A model generated the notes under the pieces. The model saw only the letters and a list, made by a program, of their open reading frames with translations, searched no databases and was not told where the DNA came from. A stretch of 64,000 nt of DNA from Piromyces finnis (Eukaryota; Neocallimastigomycota; Neocallimastigomycetes; Neocallimastigales; Neocallimastigaceae). A program made the translations under genes and the position numbers. This document shows positions 28,670 through 42,431 of the stretch, in pieces. The stretch is taken from the NCBI GenBank assembly GCA_002104945.1, contig MCFH01000070.1, positions 1 to 64,000 on the forward strand, read 5' to 3'. The number at the start of each line of letters is the position of its first letter. Positions within the stretch are counted from its first letter, which is position 1.

Positions 28670-29210
28670 ACAATATTAGTCAAATATAGATACAATTAAT
28701 AATGAAATTATTAAAAATTATTCTTATTAATAATAAATATCGGATATTTCATATAAAAAATTTTTTAAAAAAAAAATTAAACAGTAAAACAAAAATAATA
28801 ATAAATATATAATATATTAATATAAACAGTTATGTAAATTAACCAATATAAATAATTTAAAAATATTAATAAAAATAACATGTAAAAAGAGGAAAAAAAA
28901 AATAAATTTAAAGTATTATATAAAAAAGCAAAAAATTAAAATGATTGATTTTGTTAAGAAAATTAATAATAGAAATATATATATATTAATAACTTTAATA
29001 ATTACAATAATAAAAATGTTAAAAATTAATAATGTATTTTTTTTTTTTATATATTTTCATTTTTTATTACTTCTTATTATTTTTTTTCTTTTTCTTTTTT
29101 TTTTTTTAAAAAAAAAATATATATGATAATATATATAAATAAATAATAAATGCTGATAATTAAATAATTATATTATTGGTAATTAAATTAATGAAAACTA
29201 TTTAATTAAT
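28670..29210. other. Convergent intergenic region
   Basis: AT-rich spacer between the SRA1-like and ClpX genes, with homopolymer T near 29036-29110. The open frame at 28941 is low complexity and not supported. Confidence 0.6.
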
Positions 29211-31912
29211 TTAATTAACAACTTGAGCTCGTTTTTGGTTTTCATTTTCAATATCAATATTTTCTTTAGTATTTTGTATTTCACTTGGTGTTATTAATAA
29301 ATTATCAAAAGATATATTATTATCTTTTAAGCATGCCATTAATTGATCTTCTTCACCATATTTATATACTGTAGATTTTGTTGAATTAATAATATTACTT
29401 GTAATACTAGTTTTACGTTGAATTTTATTATATTTAGAGTTATCAAAAGTGGATGCCATAGTTAATGGTTTTTTAATATTATCAGATACTACAATGTATC
29501 TATAATCTGAGCCAAAGTATTCATACATAATATCATTTAATATTGATTCCTATAAATATAATAATGTAATAATAATTATATTAATTTGTAAAATGCTATT
29601 ATAAAATAATAAATCAAAATAATAAATTGTAATAATTTAGTTGAAATTTATAAAAATTAATAATTACTAGAATTCTTCTTAATCCTCTAGCACCGGTATT
29701 CTTTTGAATTGCAAGCTCGGCAATAGAATTAAGAGCTGAATTTTGGAAGAATAATTGAATCTTTTATTAATATTTAAAAGTAAAAGGAATTAGTTATTTA
29801 TTTTATATTAATTTAATATATAATTATAAATAATAATAATAGCTTACTCCATTTCTCTTAAATATTTCTTTGTATTGTTTAACTATTGAATTTTTTGGTT
29901 TTATAAGAATATCTACTAAATCTAATACCTTCAATTGGTTGGTATTAGCTAATACAGGTAATCTTCCAACAAATTCTGGTATCAATCCATATTTAACTAA
30001 GTCTTCAGGTTCTACATAATTCAATGGATTCTTTAGTACATCTTTTTCATCAATTTCATTACATGAATCATCAGAATCAAAACCAATACACTTTTTTTAA
30101 AATATTTTTTATTAATAAAAGAAAATTGAATTAAATAATTATTTTTTTATCTTAATGATATTATCAAATATATAACAGCACTACTAACTCTTCTTTTGCT
30201 TAATCTATCAATAATTATTTTGTCCAAACCAACAAAAGCCCCGGAACATATAAACAATATATTTGAAGTATTAACAGTATATGTTTCTTGTTGTGGTACT
30301 GATACAAGTCCTCTCTTATTATGATTGTTCTTTACCGTTATTGTAACATTAGTTCCTTCAAGTAATCTTAATAAACCCTATATATTTTAATAATATAAAT
30401 ATTTTTTTATTTATTTTTAAATATTTCACTCTATATCTTTAATTGTTATTAAATATTAAGGATAATTATATATTATACTTACTTGTTGAACTCCTTCTCC
30501 TGAAACATCTCTTTGTCCGGAATTTACTGAATCGGAACGTCTTGCGATTTTATCGATTTCATCAATAAAAATAATACCTCTTTGAGCTCTTGCTACATCA
30601 TAATCTGAATTCTATTTATAGTATCATAAGAAATTGATATTTATTTTATTAAAAATTTATGAATTTTTTTTTTTTTTAAAAATTGTATTGAATTTCATAT
30701 TTAGTAATAGAAATTTAATATTCACTTGTAACAGACGAGCAACACAAACTTCAGAATCTTCACCAACATATCCAGCTTGGGTAAATGGTGTAGCATCATT
30801 AATTGAATAAGGTACATCCAAAATTTCAGCAATTGTTTTAGATATTAATGTTTTACCAGTACCTGTTGGACCAACTAAAAGTACATTGCTTTTATCAAGT
30901 ACAACAGATTCTTCATCAGTTTTTCTTCGATTAATTGATGAGTTGTATGTTGGGGTATCTTGATGCCATATATTTGCTGCCATTCTTGCTTTTACTTTTT
31001 ATATAATAAACAAATATATATATGATTAAATGTTTAAAAAAAATATCATTAATTCAAACTTGTATATAAAAATATTATTTACTTTCATCTTGTAAATCAA
31101 CTCTATCATCTGAAAGTTCATTTGTTTTAATATAATGGTTATATAATGCAACAGACAATGTCTGTTTTAATCTATTTTGTCCAATGACATATTTATCTAA
31201 ATACTCTCTTATCTATAGTGTATTAAGAATTAATAAAAATTTTAAATTTTTAAAAATATTAACATAATATTTGAAAAACTATTTTTAATTAATAATTTTA
31301 ATTTTTTATTACCTCTCTAGGATTATTAAAGGATGTGTTATTGTATATTTGTTGTTGAAACATTGTTTTTCCATCTATATCTTGATCATACATATGATTA
31401 ATATTATATGATTTTTGATTTGAATATCTATTTGAATTTGGTAGTGTAGATGATACATTAGCCGATCTCATAGGTCTATTAGGAGTAACGGTTGACATAT
31501 TTATTGAATTTTTCTGTTTTGCAGAATTTTCATTACGAGCTAGTGCAGGCTTTTGCATATGTTGTTGTTGTTGAATTTGTTGTCTAATTTGATGTAGCTG
31601 TTGATTTTGTCTATAAACCATAGATTCTGTACTATTTTTTAAGTCATTTTTTTTTATTGAGGTTGAAGATTTTAAATTAACTCTATTTTGATTCTTTGTT
31701 TTTCCTCTTTCATTATTTGAAAGAAATGAACTTTGGGATAGCTTACTAAATAACTTTCCATGAGTATTTAAACAAAGTGAATTATTAATATTATCGAAGC
31801 AACTAGATTTTAAATTAAGAACATGATAAAATTTATTGAAATAAGTTTTATTTAATAAGTTATTTTTATATAATCCATTGACTATACTACTATGTGATAA
31901 AAGGGATGACAT
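29211..31912 (-). CDS. CLPX: ClpX-type AAA+ protein unfoldase
   Basis: ATP-driven hexameric unfoldase, organellar in eukaryotes. Exons 31912-31313, 31212-31083, 30994-30726, 30611-30483, 30377-30189, 30090-29848, 29760-29668 and 29549-29211 join in frame to 663 residues. Residues 1-200 are Asn/Gln/Ser-rich without the four-Cys zinc domain of bacterial ClpX and could hold an organelle-targeting sequence. The AAA+ core has the YVIGQ entry, Walker A GPTGTGKT, pore loop AGYVGEDSE, Walker [11 protein letters not shown], a CIGFD segment at the position of the ClpP-docking IGF loop, and [12 protein letters not shown]. The C-terminal small domain has [10 protein letters not shown], then a divergent tail. 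In an anaerobic fungus the organelle would be the hydrogenosome; that location is inference. Confidence 0.93.
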
Positions 31913-33066
31913 TTTTTATTTAAGTTTAAGAATAATGAATATTCAATAATAATTAATGAATTAATGTTTTTTAAACAAATTATAAATGATATATAATTAA
32001 TAGAAATATTGGAAATTATTTAAATAATATTTTTTAATATGAGAATTTATATTAAATGAAGATAGTATTTTTTATTTTGAATGCATATAAATGAAATGTA
32101 ATAATACTTTAATATTTTCAAGTTAAAATAAAAAAAAAATAATAATAATGTATTAATATTCTATATATTCTATAATAATTATAAAAAAAAAAATACTAAG
32201 AAAAAAATTTATTTTGTGATCTTTTTTTTTTTTATAGTAAAAATAAATTTTAAATTCACTATTAATTTAATATTATATTAATTATATATTATTGTTTTTT
32301 TATTCAAAATTAATATCATAACTTTTCAAAATATTTTTATTTTCGTTTCAATATTTTTTATGTTGGTGAATTTTATTATTCAATAAATTTTAAATTGATT
32401 TATAATAAATGTTAGAATAATATTTTTTAATAATAAAAATACTTGAATATGTTTAAGCTTTTTTTATTTTTTGATAAACTTTTTTATTAATATCCTATGA
32501 CAGTTTTAATTTTAATTAATATTTCCTAATATTAATTATGGGAGATCATGGGGAGAGGTTTTCTTAATTTTTAGAATTTTTTATATAAAAGAATGACATG
32601 TAGAAATTAACTTTAAAATATACATGCTTCGATAAAAGTTTAATGAATAATTTCCACTGTGAATTATAGTATCATTATTAATCAATATAAAATATTCTAT
32701 TTACTAATAAAATAAATGTTTAATGTAACGAAAAAGAATTATTCAAATAATCCAGCATCTTATAGTTAAAAATAAATAATAAATTATAATAATATCTATT
32801 TTATTATATTTTAAGTTTATAATACAATATTTATCAAAAGAAAAAAAAAAATAATATATAAAATGATGATTAAATGGAATAATTTATAATATATAAGTTT
32901 ATTTACATTAATTAATAAAATACAAATAAAAAATGTTCATCTACAATACTATAAATTTTATGTAATATTTCAGACATTAATAATCATACATGTATACTCA
33001 TATATATTAAATATCTAATCTATATTTATTGAATAAAAAAAATAGTCTATTTGATAATATTTAAAT
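31913..33066. other. Intergenic
   Basis: About 1.15 kb, AT-rich, between the ClpX start and the receptor stop (both genes on the minus strand). It must hold the ClpX promoter and the receptor 3' end. Nothing else seen. Confidence 0.6.
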
Positions 33067-36000
33067 CTACAACCTTCCACTCTTGACACCAATTGAAGTA
33101 GTTCCCATAGAGGCAGAACCAATAGTTGAGTTGTAAGCTTCGCTTTGACTTTGTGAAGTTGAAGAATATTGAGAAGGAGTCATTTGAGTAGTAACATTCT
33201 TCATCTTTGGTTTTAAAATAAATAATAAACAACACCAAGTACTAACAAGAGTAGCTAAGCAATTAATGGTCATTGAAACAGTTGGATCGAATGAACCCAA
33301 GTTTTGTAATACAATAACTAAAACTTCAATAATGAAATATACATATGTAGATAATACAATAGCCTTAGTTTCATTGAAAGCTGATGGGGCATTACGAGCA
33401 GTATATGCAGCATGAACAGCCCAGAACAAAATTGCAAATAAAAATACATCACCAATAATTGAAGTAGTATGACTATCACATTTCTGGAACTCTTTTTCTG
33501 CATGCGTGTCTTCAACCATTTTCGCCTTATCAACAGTAGTCCAAATAATAAGAAGAATAATAAATGGAATTAATATACCGAATAAATATACGATTAAACG
33601 TCTGTCAGCTAATTGAGAACCACCAATTTTCTTACCAGAGAAAATCAAAGAAATACGAATTGTCTTAACAATTAAAGCACCAACCATTAATGAGAATCCA
33701 ATATATTTACACCATTCTCGTAAAATACAAATAGTAATTGAATCATTTCTACTTTCTAAAATAATAGTTCCACTGTTACATACAGCACCAACTGTCATAA
33801 TCATTAAAAAGAGTGGTGAAGAGGAACGAACATGTTGAAGATTACGTCTGATGTAAAGCATTAAAATAAGAACACAACATAAAATTGCACTTGTAATACC
33901 AATAATAAGGAACATATATTGAAGCCATTTTGGTACCACAAATTTCACTCTATCATTACAGTTTGGACCTTCCCAATTTTCAGCACATTTACATTCGTTT
34001 AAATCAACACATTCACTACCAACATGAAGACAACCACCAGGACAGTCTGGAACGTAGCATGATTTTAAAAGAGTATTGGTAATATCTTTATATTTTGATC
34101 TATTACATGGATTTATATTGATATCAATTGAAGCATAAGCATTAATTAAAGTATCAAATTGCCAGTTTTCATTTTCGATAATAGTAAAATTAAGTGTGTA
34201 TTCACCATTATCACCAATAACTTGGAATTCATTAGCAGGAATTGAACAAGTACTATTGGCAAGGTTACATCTCCATCTCTTCTTACCATAAATAGTTGAA
34301 GTCTTTGAAGATTCACTAGTATTGTTTCTATCTACAATAATAACAGTAATAAAAAGAGCACCTTCGTTTGTTTTTTCATCATTCTTGGATTTGAAGTTGG
34401 TTCCATTGAAAGTTTTAATACCTAACATAAAGGAGTAAGGAATCCAATCACCAGATAATGTTTGAATTTCTAGATTTTCAGTTGTAGCATATCTTTCGAA
34501 TATAACGGATGAGTTAATATCATAACAATTAGTATCAGGGAAAACATCAATATCTTGTTCATTAATTTTACGTAAGAAATTGCTATGATACCAAACATTT
34601 GTTTTGTCATTATTAAATGCTTCTGGAGATAAGATGTATTGTAATTCAATTAATAAAGTATTAGCCATTGGTAATAAATGTTCATCCCAGACAGCATTTT
34701 TCTGTATTTTAGGATAGATGTTGGTAGTACTAGATTTAAATCTATAGATATTGTTATTTTTACAATAATTAAATTCATCACAATTAAGAATTTTTGAATT
34801 AGACATAAATGTACTTTTATCTTCATTAACACCAATGTCTGAAATATCAATAACAATATCAACAGAATTATCTACAATATCACTGAAATCACCAGTTTTA
34901 GTGGTTGGTGTAAATATTGATGCACCAGCATCTTCAGTTAAAATACGATAGAAATCGGAAGTTTTATAGGTCCACTTATTTTTGCTTGTATTGTATGATA
35001 CCCACGCAATAGTTTTTTTATCAGAATTAGAATCTTTTTCTTTTTTAATTACATCTTTTAATTCATTGTAATCTTCAATGAGAATATTAAATAAATCATC
35101 AGCTAATTTTTCTTCGTTATAAAATAAAGATACATATTTGATCCATTCAGCTCTAGCAAGTGGGGATTCTTCAGAAATTGCATTAAATGGAACACTGTAA
35201 TATGTTGATTCACTATCACCTAAATTTCCATAAACACTATTAGTAATTTCACCAAAAATTACACTAGAAGAGGTTAATTGACTTAAAAAGTCATCAGCCT
35301 TATCTGGGGTATAATCTTCAATAATATCAGTATCATACATATATTGAATACAACGAGATGAAGTTGATTTGATATCCTTAAATTCATTAATTGTTGATCT
35401 TTTATCTAATAACTATTATAAAATAATAAATTTTTTAGTCACTTCATTATGAATTATACTATCTAAAAAATAAACTTACTTCAATATATGGAATAACAGT
35501 TTTGTCATAAATACCAACTGTTTCGATTGGAATCTTAATAATATGTTTATCATCATATTCTTCTGGAAGGTTATCACTATCAATACCATCTTGAATAAGA
35601 AGGAATTTTTCATCATTAACTGTAACAACTTTAGTGAAATTTCCATATTCAACACTAAAATGTTTAGCATATTCAACTTTAGTTTGTCTTGGGAAATAAT
35701 AAGTTGAATTTTTACTATCAGTAACTGTATATAATGGATTATCTGAGGATGAATGAGCTGCAATAACAGATAATAAATCAATTTGGTTTGGTTGATAACC
35801 GAATTCACCAGCATAGTATTTAGCATTGTTATTAATGGACTCATAATTGTCAAGTATTGGTACAGTAGTTTCGTTAATACAAATACCAATACCACCAGCT
35901 TCCGCATAGTTATTTTCAAATAAACTATTTCTAAACACAGTACCTTTCTGTGGATTACTATTTTCACCAATGAAATATACACCACCATATTCAGCTGAAT

Positions 36001-39000
36001 TATTTAAAAATTTACAATCATCAAATAAAATGCTAAAATCAGTTTTCCAACTTTCATCACGAACTAAATGAGAGTTTCTTGACATAGCTAAAACACCACC
36101 TTTTTCTGCTTGACAATTTTTAAAATAACATTTTTTAATATCTAATTTTCCACCAAAATCACCAAACCAAAAAACGCCACCATATTCAGTAGCGACAGAT
36201 TTACTTACTAAAACATTGTTCAAATATAATTGAGGCTCATGCTTGATAAAGAATAAACCACCATTATTAGCTCTACTATTAGAAATTTGACTATTATTTA
36301 TCTCTAAAGCAGCAGTATGAATTAATGAAGCAAATGAACCAGTATCAGTTCCTTCACAATTCTTAACTTCTTTATCTTTAGGACAGAAACCAATATTTTC
36401 AAAAGTTGAGTCAGTAATCTTACACCAAGCACCAGTTTCCAAATTTAACATACCTATCATTGATTAATTTTCCAGTTTATTAATTTACTTTAAAAAAATA
36501 ATGTTTATAGTATAGTATAAAATTATTTTATTATAATTATTACTACTTACTGGAAGAACTACTGATACCATTAAATGAACAATTATCTATAATTAATGGT
36601 GTAGGATCTTGACTTAACGCACCAATATAAGAACGAGTTATAATTGTTTCTTTCGCGTATAGATCCTATTCATTATTATACATAATATATATTTATATTC
36701 ATTATTCATTAATCCTTAAAATAGACTATTTCAGTTAATTATACGATTTATACCTTAAATTTTGTATTATATAACTTCAATTCACCATATGACTGTACAT
36801 TAAAAACTATAATTTAAACATTTATTATAGAATGAATTTTCAGTTTCTATAACTATTCCAATAAAAAAAATTCAAATATTAAATTTATTGTTAATTACCT
36901 GTAGATTTACAAGAAAAATCTTGGAATTCACTATTACTTATTTGAACTGTATTCATTTTAATATTGAATGCAGGCTAATACAATTAAAAATATATATATA
37001 TATGATGAATTAAAAATTGTTAATATAATATTACTTTAGTAAATATATTCAATTATTTGTAATTACCAATGATTTTTTATCAGCATATCCACCTTGACTA
37101 ATAGAATTTTTAATTTTTAAGTTATTAATATTTATATCTATTAATTTATATATAATATTTGTTAATGAATATTTATTTATTAAAGCTAATTATGTTATTA
37201 TTTGTTATATTATTTTCACTGACTACTTACTACATTGAGATTCAAGAATACCATCAAATACTGAATCTTCAATTATAAAGTTTTCAATGCTTGAACCAGT
37301 AGCTTGTTCAATATTAATAATAGTACCATTGGAATAAAAATCTTTAACATTCACATCAGTGAAATTTACTTCAATCTTACTTAAAAACATAAAACTAAAA
37401 ATATTTATATAATAAATAGTTATTATATAATTTCGTTTGATTCCAATCTTTTAATAAAATATAAAACCCGTATTACCTTGGTTTCTAATTATTTATAACA
37501 GTAAGAAGATTAATAATTTAATATTAAAAGGAATTATTTAATAATGAATATATTAAAAGTCTAATATTAATAAGTTAAATACTATAAATATATATAATAT
37601 TATATATTTTATTTTATTACAATATCTTCTGTCCATCTTGGATCTCTTCCACCAGTAAGCTTGATATCATTTAAAACTACCTTTACATTTTCTCCATTAA
37701 CTATAAAAGTTTTATTTTTATTATTAGTGATCGGTTATTTATTTTTATGGTTAGTTAATTATTAATAAATTAGTAAGTTAAATACCAAATATATCACGTC
37801 CTTCACTGTAACTAAAATTATTTTCTAATGTAACATTTTTGAAATTAACTAATGGATATTCGAAATATAAAGACATATATATAGCACCACCTTTTTTCAA
37901 TTATTTATGTATTTATATTATTTTAATTGAAATAAAATAAATTAATCTTATGTATTCTTAAAAGTTAATTAAATACTATAATATAATATATAATAAGATA
38001 AAATAATATATACCTTGTTCATTAACTGCATTATTTTTAAATAAAGTATTTTCTACAGAAAATTCTCTTGCATTACTAACATAAATGGCACCACCATACA
38101 TAGCTCCAGGATTATGACCATATTCTTTATATTTTGATGTCTCTTTATCATTTAATGCCATATCATGATCACGAAATATACTATTCATAATATTACATTT
38201 ATGTACATTATAAATATACATTCCCCCAGCAGCATCTTTAAATTCAGTATTATTTATATTGATATCTTCACCAGAATCAATATATAAATTATAATTTTTA
38301 CATTCATTATCCTTAGGACATCCATAAAATCTTGAATTATTGATATTTACATTACAATTGCCTTCAATATTTACAATACCCTTATCAAGCTGACCATTGT
38401 TTGTAATATTAAATGAATCATAAATAATATCATGAAAGTATGTATTTTCAAATTTAATATAAGTTTGTGTGGCTGCAGTAATGGCAGCTATATATATTGA
38501 TATAACGATATATAAATAATTCATTTATTAACAATAACATTAGTATACTAAGTAAATATATATTAATTTAAAATAACAATTTAGCTTATTATAATGTTAA
38601 AATATTAATTTAATTATTAATAATATTTACGAATTTTCATATTAAAGAAATCACAACTAGTAAAGTTTATTTTTGTTGATTCTACCTATTGATTATGTGA
38701 ATATTGCAATTTTTAATATTAACAAGTATTGTAATTATTTTTATATTAAAATGAGACTAAAATTTTTACTTTAATAGCAGAAGTAGTAGTACTTTTTACA
38801 TCACAATTTCTAAACGATAAATTTTCGAATTCAATTAAGCCTGAGCATCCTTTTATATTAAAAATAGTTTTTTTATTATTATCTGGGCACTCAAAAAAGG
38901 TTTTATTTGTTCCCTGACCTATAACTTTAAAATGACCCATGACATTCATTATAGAGAAATTAGGTGTATTCTTTTTTATTCTATCAGTACTTGTTGCTGG

Positions 39001-39219
39001 ATAAAAAATAGTTCCTTCACCAATAGTAATTACACAATTATCATTTACTGTATTGTAGTTACTATTTAAATTTGTTGTTGAAAAAAAGTCATCTATTTCC
39101 TTATTAACTTTTACTCCATTACAAACAATTTCAACTTTTGCTGTGCCATCACCAAGTACACATCCTAGCACTGTTATTAGTACTAATGAGAATACTCTCA
39201 ATATTATATTTTCTTTCAT
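33067..39219 (-). CDS. Class C GPCR with beta-helix ectodomain
   Basis: Twelve exons (39219-38770, 38685-38631, 38487-38014, 37890-37786, 37700-37621, 37375-37231, 37137-37067, 36974-36899, 36806-36754, 36665-36551, 36453-35480, 35412-33067) join in frame to 1647 residues. Order: signal peptide (1-23); right-handed beta-helix repeats (to about 860) with recurring pieces such as EYGGV, AEKGGV, FENNYAEAGG and many Asn and N-glycosylation sites; a region (about 890-1150) resembling fungal periplasmic-binding-protein-like domains (EWIKYVSLFYNEE); a beta-rich segment; an EGF-like Cys module (about 1318-1352); seven membrane helices (about 1363-1598) with RNAPSAFNETKAI, the class C (GABA-B/mGluR) signature; and a Ser/Thr-rich cytosolic tail. 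A role in sensing plant cell-wall polysaccharide is inference. The ATG at 38524 lies in an intron. Confidence 0.88.
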
Positions 39220-39357
39220 TTTTAATAAATAAACTATTGGTATAATTATAAATGTATATTTATAACCTTTTTTAATTATGAAATAAATGAATATATAAAG
39301 GGAAATAAGGGATGAGAAAGATGTAGTTATTAATAGCTATCTATAAATTTAACATAA

Positions 39358-39422
39358 AAAAAACAAAGATAAAACTAATAAAAAAAACAAAGATAAAACT
39401 AATAAAAAAACAAAGATAAAAC
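39358..39422. repeat. Three tandem 23-24-bp units upstream of the receptor gene
   Basis: Unit of the form ACAAAGATAAAACTAATAAA, with ACAAAG at 39363, 39387 and 39410 (periods 24 and 23). It sits about 140-200 bases upstream of the receptor start codon, inside the likely promoter. Confidence 0.85.
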
Positions 39423-39956
39423 AGTATTGTTTTTGTTTATTTTAATTTTTTATATCTAAATAATTTTAAATATATAAAATATTATTACTATTACTATTTA
39501 AAAAAAATAAAGATTTTTTATTAATGAAATGATTTCAATATCATATAAGCTTAAAAGTTTTAAAATTTTGAAGTGTATTTATAATATATAAATAAAATTA
39601 ATAAAGTTTATTTTTTAATAACTAAAAATTTTGAAATCTTATTGTTTTTATTTTGTTATTGCTATTTTTACTAATTAAATATTAATAAATAGTTATTTTA
39701 TTATTTAAAACTTTAATACTATTAATATGAAATTTAAAATACATAAAAATTATATATGATACATTTTAAAAACCTTTTTAAATCAAAAAATATTTTTTTA
39801 GTAAAAAATAATTAAAATTTAAATATTATAAATAATTAAATATAAAGCACAAGAAAAAATCAATAAAAGATCATAGTACAGTTTATTACTGCTTTAGTAC
39901 AATAATACTTTTTTTTTTTTTTTAAAAAAACTACTTATAAATGTTCATCATAATAT

Positions 39957-40061
39957 ATTACTCCACATTAATTGTAATCCTAATCATTTAGTTTTTTATG
40001 GATAAGATGTAATAAATAGTTTTTAATTAAATGATTAGGATTACAATTAATGCGGAATAAT
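39957..40061. repeat. Large inverted repeat (34-bp arms)
   Basis: Arms 39957-39990 and 40028-40061 are complementary at all but two positions, including a perfect 24-bp core (39967-39990 with 40028-40051), around a 37-base loop. The core (GTAATCCTAATCATTTA on the left arm) is less AT-extreme than its surroundings. It could be a MITE-like element or a structured regulatory hairpin; no target-site duplication was identified. Confidence 0.85.
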
Positions 40062-40545
40062 TAATTATAAAATTTTATAAAATTAAAAATGTTACACAAA
40101 ATCCATAAAGATGGTGGTGGAATAAACAATTAATAAAAAAAAGTTTAATTTGAATTGTTTAAAAATCATGTTAAATATGAAATTTTTTTTAACTTTATAA
40201 ATACTAAATATAAATAGTGATATAATCATTTCTGGTTTTATTAATATTCATATTCATATTATATTATTAAAAAACCATGATACTTTCTTCATGTGTAAAA
40301 TACTTATCAAATCAAAAGTCTTTCTATTTTATTTTTGTTATAAGCATATAAACAAATTGTTTGGTTATAAATAAAACAATTAAAATTTCAATTGTGAATA
40401 ATACTATCCAATCGATTAATAAAAATATTTCATCTTTCTGATTGGCTAATATTTTAATATGTGATTGGATATGTACTATTTATTATAATATAATAATATT
40501 ATATTATAATAGATATATTATTATATTTTCATATTAGATATAATA

Positions 40546-40577
<32 letters not shown>

Positions 40578-40629
40578 CTACCTTTTTTATAAAAAAATTA
40601 GTATATTTAATTTTTTTTAGTAAAATAAG

Positions 40630-42431
40630 ATGGCTACTAAGTCTGTTGATGCTTGGGTAAATAGTTAAAAAGAATTGAATTAAGATGTTTTAATAATTAT
40701 TAAAAATAAGATATAAGACATATTATTCTAAATAAAGAATGAAAATAAAAATAATGAAAATAAAAAGAATGAAAATGAGTTGCTAAATTTTTTTGAAATT
40801 GAAAAAGTATTAATAATGAATATTAATAATTTATTGATTTATATTAATTATTTGTTATAACAGAACACTTGTTTAAACGTTCCACTTAAGGAAGAAGATC
40901 CAGAAATCTACGACATCATTGAACAAGAAAAGATTAGACAATGGAGTTGTTTAGGTAAGGATAATTAATAAAAAATAATAATTTCTAAAATGAAGAATAT
41001 CGAATTAATATGTAAACAAATATATAATAATTTCAATTTAAAATAACAGAATTAATTGCTTCTGAAGTATGTATAATGAGTTAATATAATTTTTAAATAA
41101 ATTAATTAATAAATAAAAATAAATTTATTAATATGTATATAAAATTAAAATTAAAGAACTTTACTTCTCAAGCTGTTATGGAAGCTAATGGTTCTGCCTT
41201 AACTAACAAATATTCTGAAGGTCTTCCAGGTGCTCGTTACTATGGTGGTAATGAATACATTGATATTTTAGAAAGATTATGTCAAGAACGTGCCTTAAAG
41301 GCTTTCGATTTAGATCCAACTAAGTGGGGTGTTAACGTTCAACCATACTCTGGTTCTACTGCTAACTTCGCTGCTGTTATGTCAGTCTTAGAACCACACG
41401 AAAGACTTATGGGTCTTGACCTTCCATCTGGTGGTCACTTATCTCACGGTTATGCTACTCCAAAGAAGAAGATTACTTCTTCTGCTGTTGTCTGGGATTC
41501 TATGCCATACCGTGTTGACCCAGCTACTGGTTACATTGACTACGATAAATTAGAAGAAAATGTTGCTCTTTTCCGTCCAAAGTTAATTATTTGTGGTGCT
41601 AGTGCTTATCCACGTGAATTTGATTACGCTAGATTAAGAAAGATTGCTGATATCAACAACTCTTACTTAATGGCTGATATTGCTCACATTAGTGGTCTTG
41701 TTGCTGGTAAGGAAGCTGCCAACCCATTCGAATACTGTGATATTGTTACTACTACTACTCACAAGACTCTTCGTGGTCCACGTGCTGGTCTTATCTTCTT
41801 CTCTAGAACTAGTCCAAGAAATGATAAATTAGAAGCTGCCGTTAATGCTTCCGTTTTCCCAGGTGCCCAAGGTGGTCCACACAACAACACTATTGCTGGT
41901 ATTGCTGTTGCTTTAAAGCATGCTGCTTCTCCAGAATGGAAGCAATACGCTCAACAAATCCGTAAGAACTGTGCTGCTATGGCTGCTAAGCTTAAGTCTT
42001 ACGGTTACAAGATTGTTACTGATGGTACTGATAACCATCTTATTCTTTGGGATTTAAGACCAAATGGTTTAACTGGTAGTAAGATGGAAAAGATTTGTGA
42101 TTTCGTTAACATTACCTTAAACAAGAACGCTGTTCACGGTGACCGTAGTGCTGCTGTTCCAGGTGGTTGCAGAGTTGGTGCTGCTGCTTTAACTTCTCGT
42201 TCTCTTAAGGAAGCTGATTTCGAACAAATTGCTGATTACTTAAACCGTGCTACTAAGATCGCTTTAAGAATTCAAGAAAAGACTGGTAAGAAGCTTGTTG
42301 ACTTCGTTGCCGCTTGTGCTCAAGATGAAGAAGTTAAGGCTTTACAAAAGGAAGTTGAAGCTTTCGCTCGTTCCTTCCCAATGCCAGGTTTCGACCCATC
42401 TAAGATTGATTTAGCCAAGTACTCTCACTAA
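40630..42431 (+). CDS. SHM: Serine hydroxymethyltransferase
   Basis: PLP enzyme that interconverts serine and glycine and loads one-carbon units on tetrahydrofolate. Exons 40630-40656, 40864-40954, 41050-41066 and 41157-42431 join in frame to 469 residues, the cytosolic length; no obvious targeting peptide. Motifs in order: [50 protein letters not shown], the PLP-lysine signature [23 protein letters not shown] and the C-terminal SFPMPGF. The 17-base third exon encodes only ELIASE. Codon use is strongly biased to C/T-ending optimal codons, as in PAB1, so expression is probably high. It is divergent from the receptor gene. Confidence 0.97.

Larger units (their letters stand above)
39220..40629. 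other. Divergent intergenic region, receptor/SHMT
   Basis: Holds the promoters of both flanking genes, a three-copy tandem repeat near the receptor start and a large inverted repeat in the middle (separate entries). A T run (40549-40570) lies about 60 bases upstream of the SHMT start. No gene seen. Confidence 0.6.

Noticed and set aside
37976-38524. Separate secreted protein starting at 38524 (MNYLYIVIS...)
   Set aside because: The apparent signal peptide is intron sequence. Splicing at 38487 keeps the frame of the upstream exons and joins one long receptor.
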